DNA of 64,000 nucleotides from Ligula intestinalis (taxonomy: Eukaryota; Platyhelminthes; Cestoda; Diphyllobothriidea; Diphyllobothriidae), in contig JAYGXS010000003.1 in the NCBI GenBank assembly GCA_036362985.1, forward strand, positions 49,400,455 through 49,464,454, written 5' to 3'. Below are positions 58,201 through 64,000 of the stretch, piece by piece. Position 1 is the first letter of the stretch. The number at the start of each line of letters is the position of its first letter. Both the position numbers and the translations under genes were made by a program. A model generated the notes under the pieces. The model saw nothing but the letters and a program-made list of their open reading frames with translations. It made no database searches and was not told where the DNA came from.

Positions 58201-60227
58201 TTTTTCTACCACCATTGATTACCAATGTAATGTAGCAGACGCGTCTTCGACCGCGTTCCCACCCGCTCTCAGAGTGTCCAAGGTCTGCTACACCAAACCT
58301 CCCTATGATGGATCCATCTCTTCTCCTCTCCATATGTTTTTTTATTACATAGCAGCCCCTCCTGACTATGCTGCTCCGACTCCTCCTTCTCCTCCTCCTC
58401 GCCGCCGGAATTGAGGCCCACCCGTTGGGGTTCCGGATCCAACAAGGGCTACTTGCCTGCCTACCAATGTAGCTGAATCTTAGTAGTGCTGGTACTATTT
58501 CTGACGCTAATATTTGTCAAAAGTGACGCTGATCTAACATCAACACTGGGCTCATATCCCCTCGATCTCAACAAAGAGTGTGAATTTAAGTTTATGATAT
58601 TCCGAGTAAATACATGCTTGAGGCTCAGAGCACATCAGTGCTTGTTCTGGTTTCTTCAATGTTTCCTCTATTCACCGAAAACTGTCAGTTTCTCCTAGGT
58701 TTAGACTACGAGGACTAGAATGTTGCCGCTAAAAGTAATCTGCCAATGTTAGGAGTGCTAATTCTGGTAATCATACTTACTAAGACCAATAAATAGTATA
58801 CTATAATACATGCACGTTGAAAATCGAAGGCTAGCATGCTGTCGCATCCTATATCGGGCAAAAAGTAAACTGAAGGGATAAAGAAACGTTTACGTAATAA
58901 TAGTCCGAGTCCTACAATGCCTTTAGGTCGCAACGTAGAGCCGTTTCCCGCTTTTCAGGCTAATTTTAACTGTCTACAGTACCTAGCTCTAGCTTAGAAT
59001 TCACAGAACATCTCCTGTCTAATAGGGAACTACTTTCTCCACAATCAACTAGACATGAAAACTTAGTAATTCCTATAAACGTGTCAGTAGCTGAGTAATA
59101 AACAGTGAGCATAACAGATGGGAATGCGAACTTACCAAATATATCTTCTTCACGCGGTTGTTGTGCATGAAACCAGAGTTGTCCTGTGACCATGCGGTCT
59201 CTGTACGGGATTACAGATCAGCAGATACAGGCAAATTACGTCGGCCTACACGACAGATTCGAGGTTCTCATTAGCGATGTCTAAGGGGGACTTGTATGGC
59301 CCCTCAGACAGGACACGGAACCAGTAATCGCCCCACAAGACAGGCGGCTTTGCGCCGAATTCTGGGGAAAATTGAGTTTGGGGTTCAGGTCAGCGTTAGG
59401 ATTAACTTGAAGGTTCGATTTAAGGTCTGAGTTAGGGTGGGGGGTCAGGATTGTATTGAGGACCATGTTTGGGTTTAGGAAACGGATAGGGTTAAGATTA
59501 GGGTTCCAGTTTAGTTTTATCTTAGGGTAAAGACACTAAATTATTTACACTCACATAAATGTATACCATAGCTGCGTATTTTAGGTAGGCGGAAAATCCT
59601 TGCCCCAACTTCTTCCCCACCAGCTTCTGCACTTTCTACATTGTCACTCTATTTACCTAGCCTTATTCTCCACCGTCCTAATTCCCACTATAATTTTATA
59701 TGAATTTTGCGGTATTCTAATTTATCCCCTCTTCAACCCGCCCTGCCTACGTTCTAACATCATACCTGTGCAACTTCATTTCCCATTTGCTTTACTCTTT
59801 AGGCAGAAGACCTGTTGCATTAAATGCCACCTCTGTCTTTGCTTCTTTGTCATAGGTGGGACTAACAGTTGTGGGCAACCAACTAATAGCCATTGGTGGC
59901 TTCGACGGTGCGAGCTACCTCAAGTCGGTTGAGGTCTACGACCCCGAGGCTGCCTGTTGGCGTGTTCAGGGCAATATGAATTCTCGTCGCCTCGGTGGTG
60001 GTGTTGGGGTCGTCCGCATGGCCAGTTTCAGTCGTCCCGGGGACTATCTATACGACGTTGACAGCTTCGAACGCATTTCCAATGCCCTTTCTCTTTCAAC
60101 CACCGCGTCCTCTCCAACCGCTATCGTCACCTCGGCTCGTACCGGGCTCTCCTCTGTGAACGGCAATCTTGGAGAGTGCTTGGCCTCTCCGTCAGGCATC
60201 CCTGACATAAATCGATCTCTCCGCTGA
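36535..60227 (+). CDS. KLHL20: KLHL20 ortholog, BTB-BACK-Kelch CUL3 adaptor (six coding exons)
   Basis: The coding join is 36535-37206, 40450-40719, 44276-44832, 53303-53477, 57169-57480 and 59856-60227: 2358 nt, 785 residues plus stop. All introns are GT-AG and the phases agree. In order it has a Ser-rich N-terminus (1-170), BTB (about 177-285), BACK (about 290-410) and six Kelch repeats (about 436-725), each with GG, a spaced Tyr and a Trp. Diagnostic stretches shared with vertebrate KLHL20 are [62 protein letters not shown] and [13 protein letters not shown]20 is the substrate receptor of a CUL3-RBX1 ubiquitin ligase; known mammalian substrates include DAPK1 and PML. Human KLHL20 is 609 residues, so this protein is longer at both ends. 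An additional 5' exon cannot be excluded. Confidence 0.9.
37207..40449 (+). other. KLHL20 intron 1
   Basis: This 3.2 kb intron holds one short SINE-body fragment near 37510-37560 (minus). It also has a 76-codon open frame at 39932-40162 without motifs. I see nothing else. Confidence 0.6.
37505..37565 (-). repeat. tRNA-SINE body fragment
   Basis: On the minus strand it reads GACGGCTAACAAGCCAGAAATGGCCATTCCGATCTCCC in pieces. This matches the 3' body shared by the copies at 20.9, 42.3, 48.3 and 54.5 kb. Confidence 0.4.
40450..40719 (+). CDS. KLHL20: KLHL20 exon 2: rest of BTB and start of BACK
   Basis: It has 90 codons in phase 0, with acceptor TATCTGTAG and donor TTG/GTGAGT. It opens [17 protein letters not shown], joining TE of exon 1 exactly as in KLHL20 (TEV..IDE..). 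It includes [20 protein letters not shown] and [16 protein letters not shown]. Confidence 0.9.
42190..42400 (+). repeat. tRNA-derived SINE, fullest copy
   Basis: The tRNA-like head at 42242-42302 has a box A-like GTGGTTAGAACGTTGG and box B GTGTTCGAGCC. The body follows: CTGGGGTTGGATGTG...CTGGCGACTAAAAAGCCAGAAATGACCATTCC, in pieces. The body's reverse complement also occurs just upstream of the head (42192-42228, CTGGCCCTTTTTGGCTTATT). The tRNA-like part is therefore flanked by inverted copies of the body. Confidence 0.5.
43776..44063. mobile_element. pogo/Tigger-like MITE
   Basis: The left end is CAGTGGAATCTCCGTTAACG, with TTTAATCGATTCC and GAGCTCGTCATTTAAAACGC inside. This is the usual look of pogo-family ends (CAGTNGAACCTCGNTTAACG). 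The right end, in reverse complement, is CAGTAGAGCCTCGAGTGATG, with GAGTAACGAGCGAGC further in. It is 288 bp and non-coding. The TA duplication is seen only on the left. Confidence 0.45.
44276..44832 (+). CDS. KLHL20: KLHL20 exon 3: BACK domain, first Kelch repeat, most of second
   Basis: It has 185 codons plus 2 nt, with acceptor ATCTTCTAG and donor AG/GTAGGA splitting an Arg codon. It opens [20 protein letters not shown] (BACK, next to the CUL3-binding 3-box region), continues [14 protein letters not shown] and [15 protein letters not shown], then Kelch repeats with AVGGWCSGD and [15 protein letters not shown]. Confidence 0.9.
45032..45540 (-). mobile_element. SINE-like 240-bp element, tandem dimer, with 12-bp target duplication
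   Basis: Two head-to-tail units (about 45044-45273 and 45284-45526) each run from GGCTGGCT-GGTAGCCC through GCCCCGCCGGG, GGTCGGGAGAGGCTGCTCC, GATAGATCCA and CCTTGGCCG to GCGGTCGAAGACGCG and CTGTGGTTCCC. They are flanked by ATCAAAGAGTCT and ATCAAGGAGTCT (11 of 12 identical). The same unit occurs singly, in opposite orientation, at 50944-51183 and 58230-58461. It has no coding capacity and no clear terminal inverted repeat. Confidence 0.7.
46940..47560 (-). pseudogene. Ty3/Gypsy-type integrase relic
   Basis: On the minus strand, [20 protein letters not shown] (about 47536-47477) matches the integrase core end ([19 protein letters not shown]), whose Glu is the third catalytic acid. After a frame change, [12 protein letters not shown] (about 47440) matches the next conserved block (FLLxYRSTPN). 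Downstream, [21 protein letters not shown] (about 47280-47220) resembles the post-integrase W-x-GxVxxRxG-x-xYxV block. No reverse transcriptase or LTR is seen. Confidence 0.5.
47534..48849 (+). repeat. Direct repeats of about 69 bp at 47534-47602 and 48781-48849
   Basis: Both start GCCT and share GACCTAGCAAGT, GCG-TCGC, ATTCCTG-CAG and GGAGGACGCCG, about 70% identical by eye. They are 1.25 kb apart. The left copy overlaps the integrase relic, so these could be two pieces of the same element family. Confidence 0.4.
48300..48375 (-). repeat. tRNA-SINE body fragment
   Basis: On the minus strand, GATGGCGACTAATACGCCGG, then GAATGGCTATTCCAGTCTCC. This is the same body as in the 42.3 kb copy. The tRNA head is missing. 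Confidence 0.4.
49252..49347. other. Long imperfect hairpin (about 38-bp stem, 16-nt loop)
   Basis: The left arm 49252-49292 (AATTGAGAAGAAGAAGACTC, then GATTGCTGGGACAATATATGT) pairs with 49309-49347 (ACATATTGTCCCAGCGATCG, then AGTTTTCTTCTTCTCAATT). There are only a few mismatches or bulges. It could be a foldback insert, a miRNA-like precursor or a small MITE. Sequence alone does not decide. Confidence 0.5.
49797..52300 (+). pseudogene. LINE F endonuclease/reverse transcriptase frame, broken
   Basis: Codons from 49797 run to TGA at 50619, continue in the same frame to 50943, then resume in another frame from 51192 to about 52020, and shift again. Removing the insert between the two CCTGCAGG copies restores LLQ-DFV. 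This shows the frame was open there before the SINE-like insertion. Confidence 0.65.
50936..51191 (+). mobile_element. SINE-like 240-bp element inside LINE F, with 8-bp target duplication
   Basis: CCTGCAGG lies at 50936-50943 and 51184-51191. The element between starts GGAACCACAGCAGACGCG, has CGACCGCGTTCCCACCCGCT, GGTGGATCCATCTCTTCTCC, an eight-T run near 51052-51059 and a CTCC-rich stretch, and ends GGGCTACTTGCTTGCCTG. It is opposite in orientation to the 45 kb dimer and the same as the 58 kb copy. Confidence 0.75.
53303..53477 (+). CDS. KLHL20: KLHL20 exon 4: end of Kelch 2 and Kelch 3
   Basis: It is 175 nt. The G at 53303 completes the split Arg, then [20 protein letters not shown] and [18 protein letters not shown]. 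The acceptor is TTTGCCTCCAG and the donor AAG/GTATTG. It lies after the 8.5 kb intron 3. Confidence 0.9.
54450..54630 (+). repeat. tRNA-derived SINE
   Basis: Box A-like GGCTCAGGGGATAGG (about 54459) and box B GGTTCGAAACTC (about 54501) lie at the spacing of a tRNA. The body follows: CTGGAGTTGGGTGT, GCTGACGACAGCTAATAAGC and TAGAACTACG. These match the 42.3 kb SINE body. Confidence 0.5.
54630..55060 (-). pseudogene. Penelope-like element, 3' part of RT, minus copy
   Basis: On the minus strand: [13 protein letters not shown] (catalytic YVDDT with Asp changed to Asn in the first position), then [30 protein letters not shown] and [26 protein letters not shown]. This is the order after the RT core in Penelope-like elements (FT-x-LPFLDVL...YRKxT...HKRS). 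There are stops upstream. The GIY-YIG endonuclease is not recognised. Confidence 0.6.
55086..55380 (+). pseudogene. Penelope-like element, 3' part of RT, plus copy
   Basis: On the plus strand: [57 protein letters not shown], then [14 protein letters not shown]. It parallels the minus copy at 54630-55060 residue by residue, so the two form a diverged inverted pair with a spacer of about 30-190 bp. Confidence 0.6.
57169..57480 (+). CDS. KLHL20: KLHL20 exon 5: Kelch repeats 4 and 5
   Basis: It has 104 codons in phase 0, with acceptor TCTGTCAG and donor GGA/GTATGT. It opens [15 protein letters not shown], then [26 protein letters not shown] and [18 protein letters not shown], and ends AMTSRRSG. 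Confidence 0.9.
58220..58471 (+). mobile_element. SINE-like 240-bp element with 10-bp target duplication
   Basis: TACCAATGTA lies at 58220-58229 and 58462-58471. The interior matches the 51 kb copy: GCAGACGCGTCTTCGACCGC, CAAGGTCTGCTACACC, GATGGATCCATCTCTTCTCC, a T-run, GCAGCCCCTCCTGACT, GCCGCCGGAATTGAGGCC and AACAAGGGCTACTTGCCTGC. Its 5' end is about 8 bp shorter than in the 51 kb copy. Confidence 0.75.
59375..59530 (+). repeat. Degenerate GGGTTA-like tract
   Basis: Imperfect TTAGGG/GGGTTA-type words recur: GGGTTCAGG, GTTAGGATTA, GAGTTAGGGTGGGG, GGGTTTAGG, TAGGGTTAAGATTAGGGTT, CTTAGGGTAA. TTAGGG is the standard metazoan telomere repeat. Here it is too degenerate to be a functional telomere. 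Confidence 0.4.
59856..60227 (+). CDS. KLHL20: KLHL20 exon 6: Kelch 6 and a C-terminal extension
   Basis: It has 123 codons plus TGA (60225-60227), with acceptor TTTGTCATAG. It encodes [17 protein letters not shown] and [12 protein letters not shown]. Human KLHL20 ends about 8 residues later, but here the frame continues about 70 residues in a Ser/Thr-rich tail ending NRSLR. Confidence 0.88.
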   Translation: MGLTVVGNQLIAIGGFDGASYLKSVEVYDPEAACWRVQGNMNSRRLGGGVGVVRMASFSRPGDYLYDVDSFERISNALSLSTTASSPTAIVTSARTGLSSVNGNLGECLASPSGIPDINRSLR

Positions 60228-60229
60228 TC

Positions 60230-61550
60230 GGGTTGGTTGAACCCCTCCCCCCTCTCTCTCTCTCTCTCTCTGCTTGGCCCCAGTTGTACAATGGGTTCCT
60301 GCTTTCCAAACTGCGTTTTTCCGGATCTCAAGCACCAATCGGGCCCTCTTTACATGGATCAAGTTACTTTAATGTCAAGTGCTGTGGTGACCAATGGTCC
60401 TGTTAACCGACTTAGTTCTTACTGCCGTCTCATTGTGGGCATTCCACAATTTCTCCGTCGAGACACCAGGCGATTGTTGGACTCACCCCGTGTTTGTGGA
60501 TTCTTCATGAGACGTCCAGAAATGGGCTGCTTCTTACGCTTACCAAATTCACAAAGCCTATTCAATATTTTAGATCCCAGCGTTTCATCGTGCTGTCCTT
60601 TATTATACTTCTTATGTTCTTTTACTTTCCTGCCTTTATTGGAATCAAGGCTTTTCATTATTTGTGGAAGGTTTCAGCGCGTTTGGTCTGCATCCAATAA
60701 CTCGTTTTGGTGCAAAATATCCTTGTGTCAAACGTCTTGCTAAGATATCCTTCAATCTCACCCCTTGCTTTGCCACAAACGTCCAGTCTGGCGTAAAACG
60801 TCAACATCTGTCACTATGTAAATATATCATACACACGTGTTTCTTCTAATAAACTTATCACCATACGCTGTTTTGTTTACTGTTAAAATCACAGCCACTA
60901 TTAGCATATAAGTAGTAATTATTTAGGTAAAAATAGTCTCTGCTCTGAGCATTATCAATTCATCTTCGTGTGATGTGCGGTTTAATTCCACGGACATAAT
61001 TCTCATAAATAAAACAGTAATGATTCACGCGCAAAGCACACACTTTTCTGTAGACTTAAGTCCGCCTGTTAACAACAATACGACGTAAGCTCTTGACTCC
61101 CACATCTCAATAACTTGGGGTAGTTACAAATCGACGATTCATAAGTCTAGTTTGGCGATTTTCTTGAGCTCCTCCTCAATACTGTCTGCTGGGCACATTT
61201 TCCTAGCCCTTTGCACTAAGCATCGAACTAGATTTCGCTTCTGTTGAAGGGGTACGAAACTGTTAAAATTCGTGTACTGTCCAAACCAGGTTTCAGATAT
61301 AAACAGGTACACAGTGATATTTGTAGTTACCTACATAGACCCGCAAAGTTTCGTCCAAGTATTAGGGGGCTTATAAAGAAAGCAGTGAAAACGTCCAGGA
61401 GCGGTTAAATATGTTGCCATTGTCTAATTCCACGATAAGTCTAATCTAAGTTACAATTGTTGAAAGTTTATTTACTTGGCGGTCAAAATATCGAGTATCC
61501 TTGGTGGTAAATGAAAACCAAGGATAATGATAAAACAATCGTCAATTCAT
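60230..61550. other. KLHL20 3' flank, nothing further recognised
   Basis: AT-rich sequence after KLHL20, including its likely 3' UTR to about 60.87 kb. The open frames are short and motif-free. Confidence 0.45.
60848..60853 (+). terminator. KLHL20: Candidate polyadenylation signal of KLHL20
   Basis: AATAAA lies about 620 nt after the stop codon, in AT-rich sequence. It is the first well-placed AATAAA I see downstream. A (CT)n tract at about 60248-60271 lies in the presumed 3' UTR. Confidence 0.4.
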
Positions 61551-61556
61551 AGTTTA

Positions 61557-61832
61557 AAAAATTCCCATCAGAGAATTCAGACGTCACTTACTGGCATGCA
61601 GTCATCCACGCTGTTTATCTCCATTCCTCTTCCCTAGACTGCTCCATCGAACCCTATCCTCACAACCAGCCATCACTTATTGACCCCATTCCCACGACTC
61701 ACTTGTCCGTAAAGACGAACACGCCTGAACTTGCACCCAGTTTCTATATAAATGTAAGGCCTGACGAGAATTTGTCGAAAGTACACGTATACTCACCAAA
61801 CTAGACTTCTGAATTCTCTGATGGGAATTTTT
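61557..61832. repeat. 25-bp perfect inverted repeat with 226-bp spacer
   Basis: AAAAATTCCCATCAGAGAATTCAGA at 61557-61581 is exactly complementary to 61808-61832. The spacer holds a TATATAAA box (61746) and a hammerhead-like core (61761-61794). It lies just upstream of a Penelope-like element. Confidence 0.6.
61752..61803 (+). ncRNA. Hammerhead-ribozyme-like core (candidate)
   Basis: CTGACGA (61761-61767), a short stem II (GA...UC), GAAA (61777-61780), then a 4-bp stem III (AGUA with UACU) followed by C94-type cleavage position after UACUC (61794). Stem I is weak (CC with GG only). The order fits a type I hammerhead. Hammerhead motifs are known in Penelope-like elements. Catalysis is unproven. 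Confidence 0.3.
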
Positions 61833-62031
61833 GCAACTCTAAAACAATCCAAGGATCTTGCGGTGTTAAAGGCACTCTATGGGTGCCTACGTTTTAACAC
61901 CAAACTTGCTGAGGCGAAAGTACTGGCCAAGTTTATTGAGGTTAGTATGGAAAGAAACGAATACTGGACAGTGCTTCGACGTACTCATGCAGTGTTCACT
62001 ACTAAAATCCTCAGGAGATACGCCGAAAATC

Positions 62032-62218
62032 AACTTTAAAGCGCTCGTCAGTTGCCGCCTCTCATTACTTAACGTGAATCACAAAAGAGAAGATACACAA
62101 TGAGAGGCGGCAACTGACGAGCTTTCTCGAAATTATATGGATCCAATAAATCATTTTGCTGCTATTGCCATATTTAAATTTGTACCAGGGAAACGTTGCT
62201 TTAAACTTTAAAGCGCTC
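62032..62218. repeat. Palindrome-bearing insert bounded by 15-bp direct repeats
   Basis: AACTTTAAAGCGCTC lies at 62032-62046 and 62204-62218. Inside, GCTCGTCAGTTGCCGCCTCT (62043-62066 in full) is the perfect complement of 62099-62122. After the right arm comes CTGACGAGC-TTTCTCGAAA (62114-62132), a second hammerhead-like core. Confidence 0.55.
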
Positions 62219-62434
62219 TTGTAAAGGTGGAGGAACTAGAGCGCCACGTGTGTCAAGGCACTGCCGTTCTAGATACTGACAGAGGAAGAAAAACACTAAT
62301 TTATCACTTATACGCAGACCATAGAAACAAAACGTACGGATGTGAAGAGATCATCACTCTTACTCAAAATTCACGAGAGGAAACCACAATCAAGACTACC
62401 CAAAGATCCCGCTCGGTATGTACACAACTACTGA

Positions 62435-63998
62435 TCTATCACGCTTGATGAAACAACACTTGAAGCATTATCCTTGGGTCCTAAATTCTGCATGCCTACT
62501 AGAAATGTTGATCAGTTAGAAGTAGAAACCCAGTTTGAGAATCTTTATAAACAAACATATGATTTAAAGCCCACCTCTGCAGAAAGTGTCCAGCACTTTA
62601 AATCCACACTGGTGAACTGTAGTTACCAGCATCTGAACAAGAGCACAACAAGCCAGGGATTACTGAGAAAAGCACACCTGGAAAAACTCAAACAGCTGCT
62701 GCAGAACAAAGACATCCTGGTTACTAGACCTGGTAAAGGAACTGGTGTCGTTATAATGAACAGAGCGGACTACATAAGCAAGATAAAAACCATCCTTTCA
62801 GATCAGATGAAATTCAAGAAAGTTGACAAAGAAAAGGATTGTACGGATGAAGTAGAGACACATTTTACTGACTGCTTAAGTAGACTCCACACGGGAGGTT
62901 TCATAAGCGACCGTGACCTCGAAAGCCTCCGACCAGTAGGCACTCACATCCCCCGTTTGTATGGCCTACCAAAAATCCATAAGAATTGCCTGCCAGTTCG
63001 TCCGATTCTGGACATGCGCAACTCATCGTATAATGCGATAGCGAAGTGGTTAACAGAGAAACTAAAATCTTTACGGCTTCAGCTGGCACCACGTAGCCAT
63101 AGAGACACGTTCGAATTTATCGACGATGTCAAAGACGTGGATTTTAGCGGCACCGGGATGATCTCTCCAGACGTCTCATCGCTGTTTACAAACGTCCCGG
63201 TTACCGAGACAGTAGATTACATTTGCGAATACCTGGTGACAAATCGGCTGGAAATAGGAATACTGACAAATGCACAGAAGGAATATAGGAGTTAAGGTTA
63301 AGACGGTTCACCCTAACACCTACAATCTTCCAGACCCTGGTTCCTTAGGCGATTGGAGAGAAGGCGGTGGAAAGGCGAGAGTAGACGGAACAGTGTATTG
63401 TTTACAGAAGGGATAAGGGGAAGGTTGCCAGTAGGTTTTGCAGGGCGTACGACCGCGAAGCCCGTAGGACAGGGCGGCGTCGCCGGCCGCCGCGACCAGC
63501 GAGGCCGGAATTCCACGTGTCCTCTCACCGCAGTCCTCGTGGGCATCATGCCAGAAGACAGAGACAGAGTGGCAAGGTCGGCCTGTGATTGGTTGTCTTT
63601 GCGCAAGGCGAGACTGGGTGCGTTCGTAAGTGGCTTAGACCATTGAGCGAGAACGGACAGGGGGTGCCGAGACTTGGCACCTGGCCGCAGGGATTATTAG
63701 CGCGCAGGGCAAAGGCGCTGTCCGTCAGCTCTTGGGTTCCAATTGGATGCTAGGGCCACTACAGGAACTATTACTTAAGTGCACATTTAACGTGCAGTTC
63801 CTTTTCGACAACCAGCTATACAGACAAATAGACGGCGTTGCCATGGGCTCGCTTCTTAGACCTCTCCTAGCTGACATATTCATGGGCAAGTTGGAGAACT
63901 TTCAACCAAGTTTTTGTCGTATCACCATCTTATTTAACATGTCAATCAGCTTACGTCTTTCAACTCCCTATTCGTTGCATCAAAGTCGGAAGAATTAA
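62435..63998 (+). pseudogene. Penelope-like element reverse transcriptase, interrupted
   Basis: Open from 62435 to 63295 (LDETTLEALSLGPKFCMPTR, NKDILVTRPGKGTGVVIMNR, PRLYGLPKIHKNCLPVRPIL, ISPDVSSLFTNVPVTETVDY). It resumes at about 63745 with LQELLLKCTFNVQFLFDNQLYRQ, then IDGVAMGSLLRPLLADIFM. LPKIHK, SLFTNVP and DGVAMGSxLxPLLADxFM are hallmark Penelope-like RT motifs, and the Asp of PDVSSLF is the first catalytic acid. The YVDDT motif would lie past the window end. An insert of about 470 bp splits it. It belongs to a different subfamily from the 55 kb pair. Confidence 0.75.
63280..63750. mobile_element. Unidentified insert of about 470 bp inside the Penelope-like RT
   Basis: The RT protein breaks after LEIGILTN and resumes at LQELLLKCT. 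The sequence between is GC-rich (GGCGGCGTCGCCGGCCGCCG around 63472) and holds an ATTGG box at 63590, but encodes nothing recognised. It could be a solo LTR or another non-autonomous element. No clear target duplication is seen, so the ends are good only to about 15 bp. Confidence 0.4.
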
Positions 63999-64000
63999 CA

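Larger units (their letters stand above)
57481..59855 (+). other. KLHL20 intron 5
   Basis: This 2.4 kb intron holds a pyrimidine-rich stretch (57.5-57.85 kb), the third SINE-like insertion (58.22-58.47 kb) and a degenerate telomere-like G/T-rich stretch (59.37-59.53 kb). Nothing else was recognised. Confidence 0.55.

Overview
This is nuclear DNA from a metazoan, most likely a flatworm and perhaps a tapeworm. The evidence is a spliced KLHL20 gene with introns of 2.4 to 8.5 kb, no bacterial-style operons, and dense decayed transposons. These include CR1/Jockey-type LINEs, Penelope-like elements, a MULE, a CACTA-like element, mariner and pogo/Tigger relics and tRNA-derived SINEs. The flatworm assignment is inferred from this mix and was not tested by any search.

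Two host genes can be supported. At the left edge, on the minus strand, two coding exons (5714-5553 and 568-362) join in phase into a 122-residue single-pass membrane protein with a proline-rich PPxY tail. Its roughly 5 kb intron holds a solo-LTR candidate and a pogo/Tigger relic. On the plus strand, six coding exons between 36535 and 60227 join with matching phases into a 785-residue BTB-BACK-Kelch protein orthologous to KLHL20, a CUL3 ubiquitin-ligase adaptor. It has long N- and C-terminal extensions.

The stretch between and around these genes is mobile DNA. From 8.9 to 19 kb there are two TIR elements, then a MULE transposase relic split by a 5 kb CR1-like LINE, and then an 88-bp tandem array with inverted outlying copies. 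At 21.1-24.4 kb lies a nearly intact LINE on the plus strand. At 25.9-28.5 kb lies a decayed LINE on the minus strand. At 28.7-31.4 kb mariner-type terminal repeats enclose two nested LINE fragments. At 33.55-36.2 kb a CACTA-like transposon has G-run-rich ends and a spliced transposase.

The KLHL20 introns are loaded with insertions. Intron 3 holds a tandem-dimer SINE-like insertion, a Ty3/Gypsy relic, a long hairpin and a LINE that is itself interrupted by the same SINE-like element. Intron 4 holds two Penelope-like 3' ends in opposite orientation and a tRNA-SINE. Intron 5 holds a third insertion of the SINE-like element. The right end (61.5-64 kb) carries another Penelope-like element, preceded by inverted repeats and two hammerhead-ribozyme-like cores.

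The most novel-looking items are the roughly 240-bp SINE-like family (three independent insertions with 8-, 10- and 12-bp target duplications, one a tandem dimer) and the hammerhead-like cores beside the Penelope-like element.
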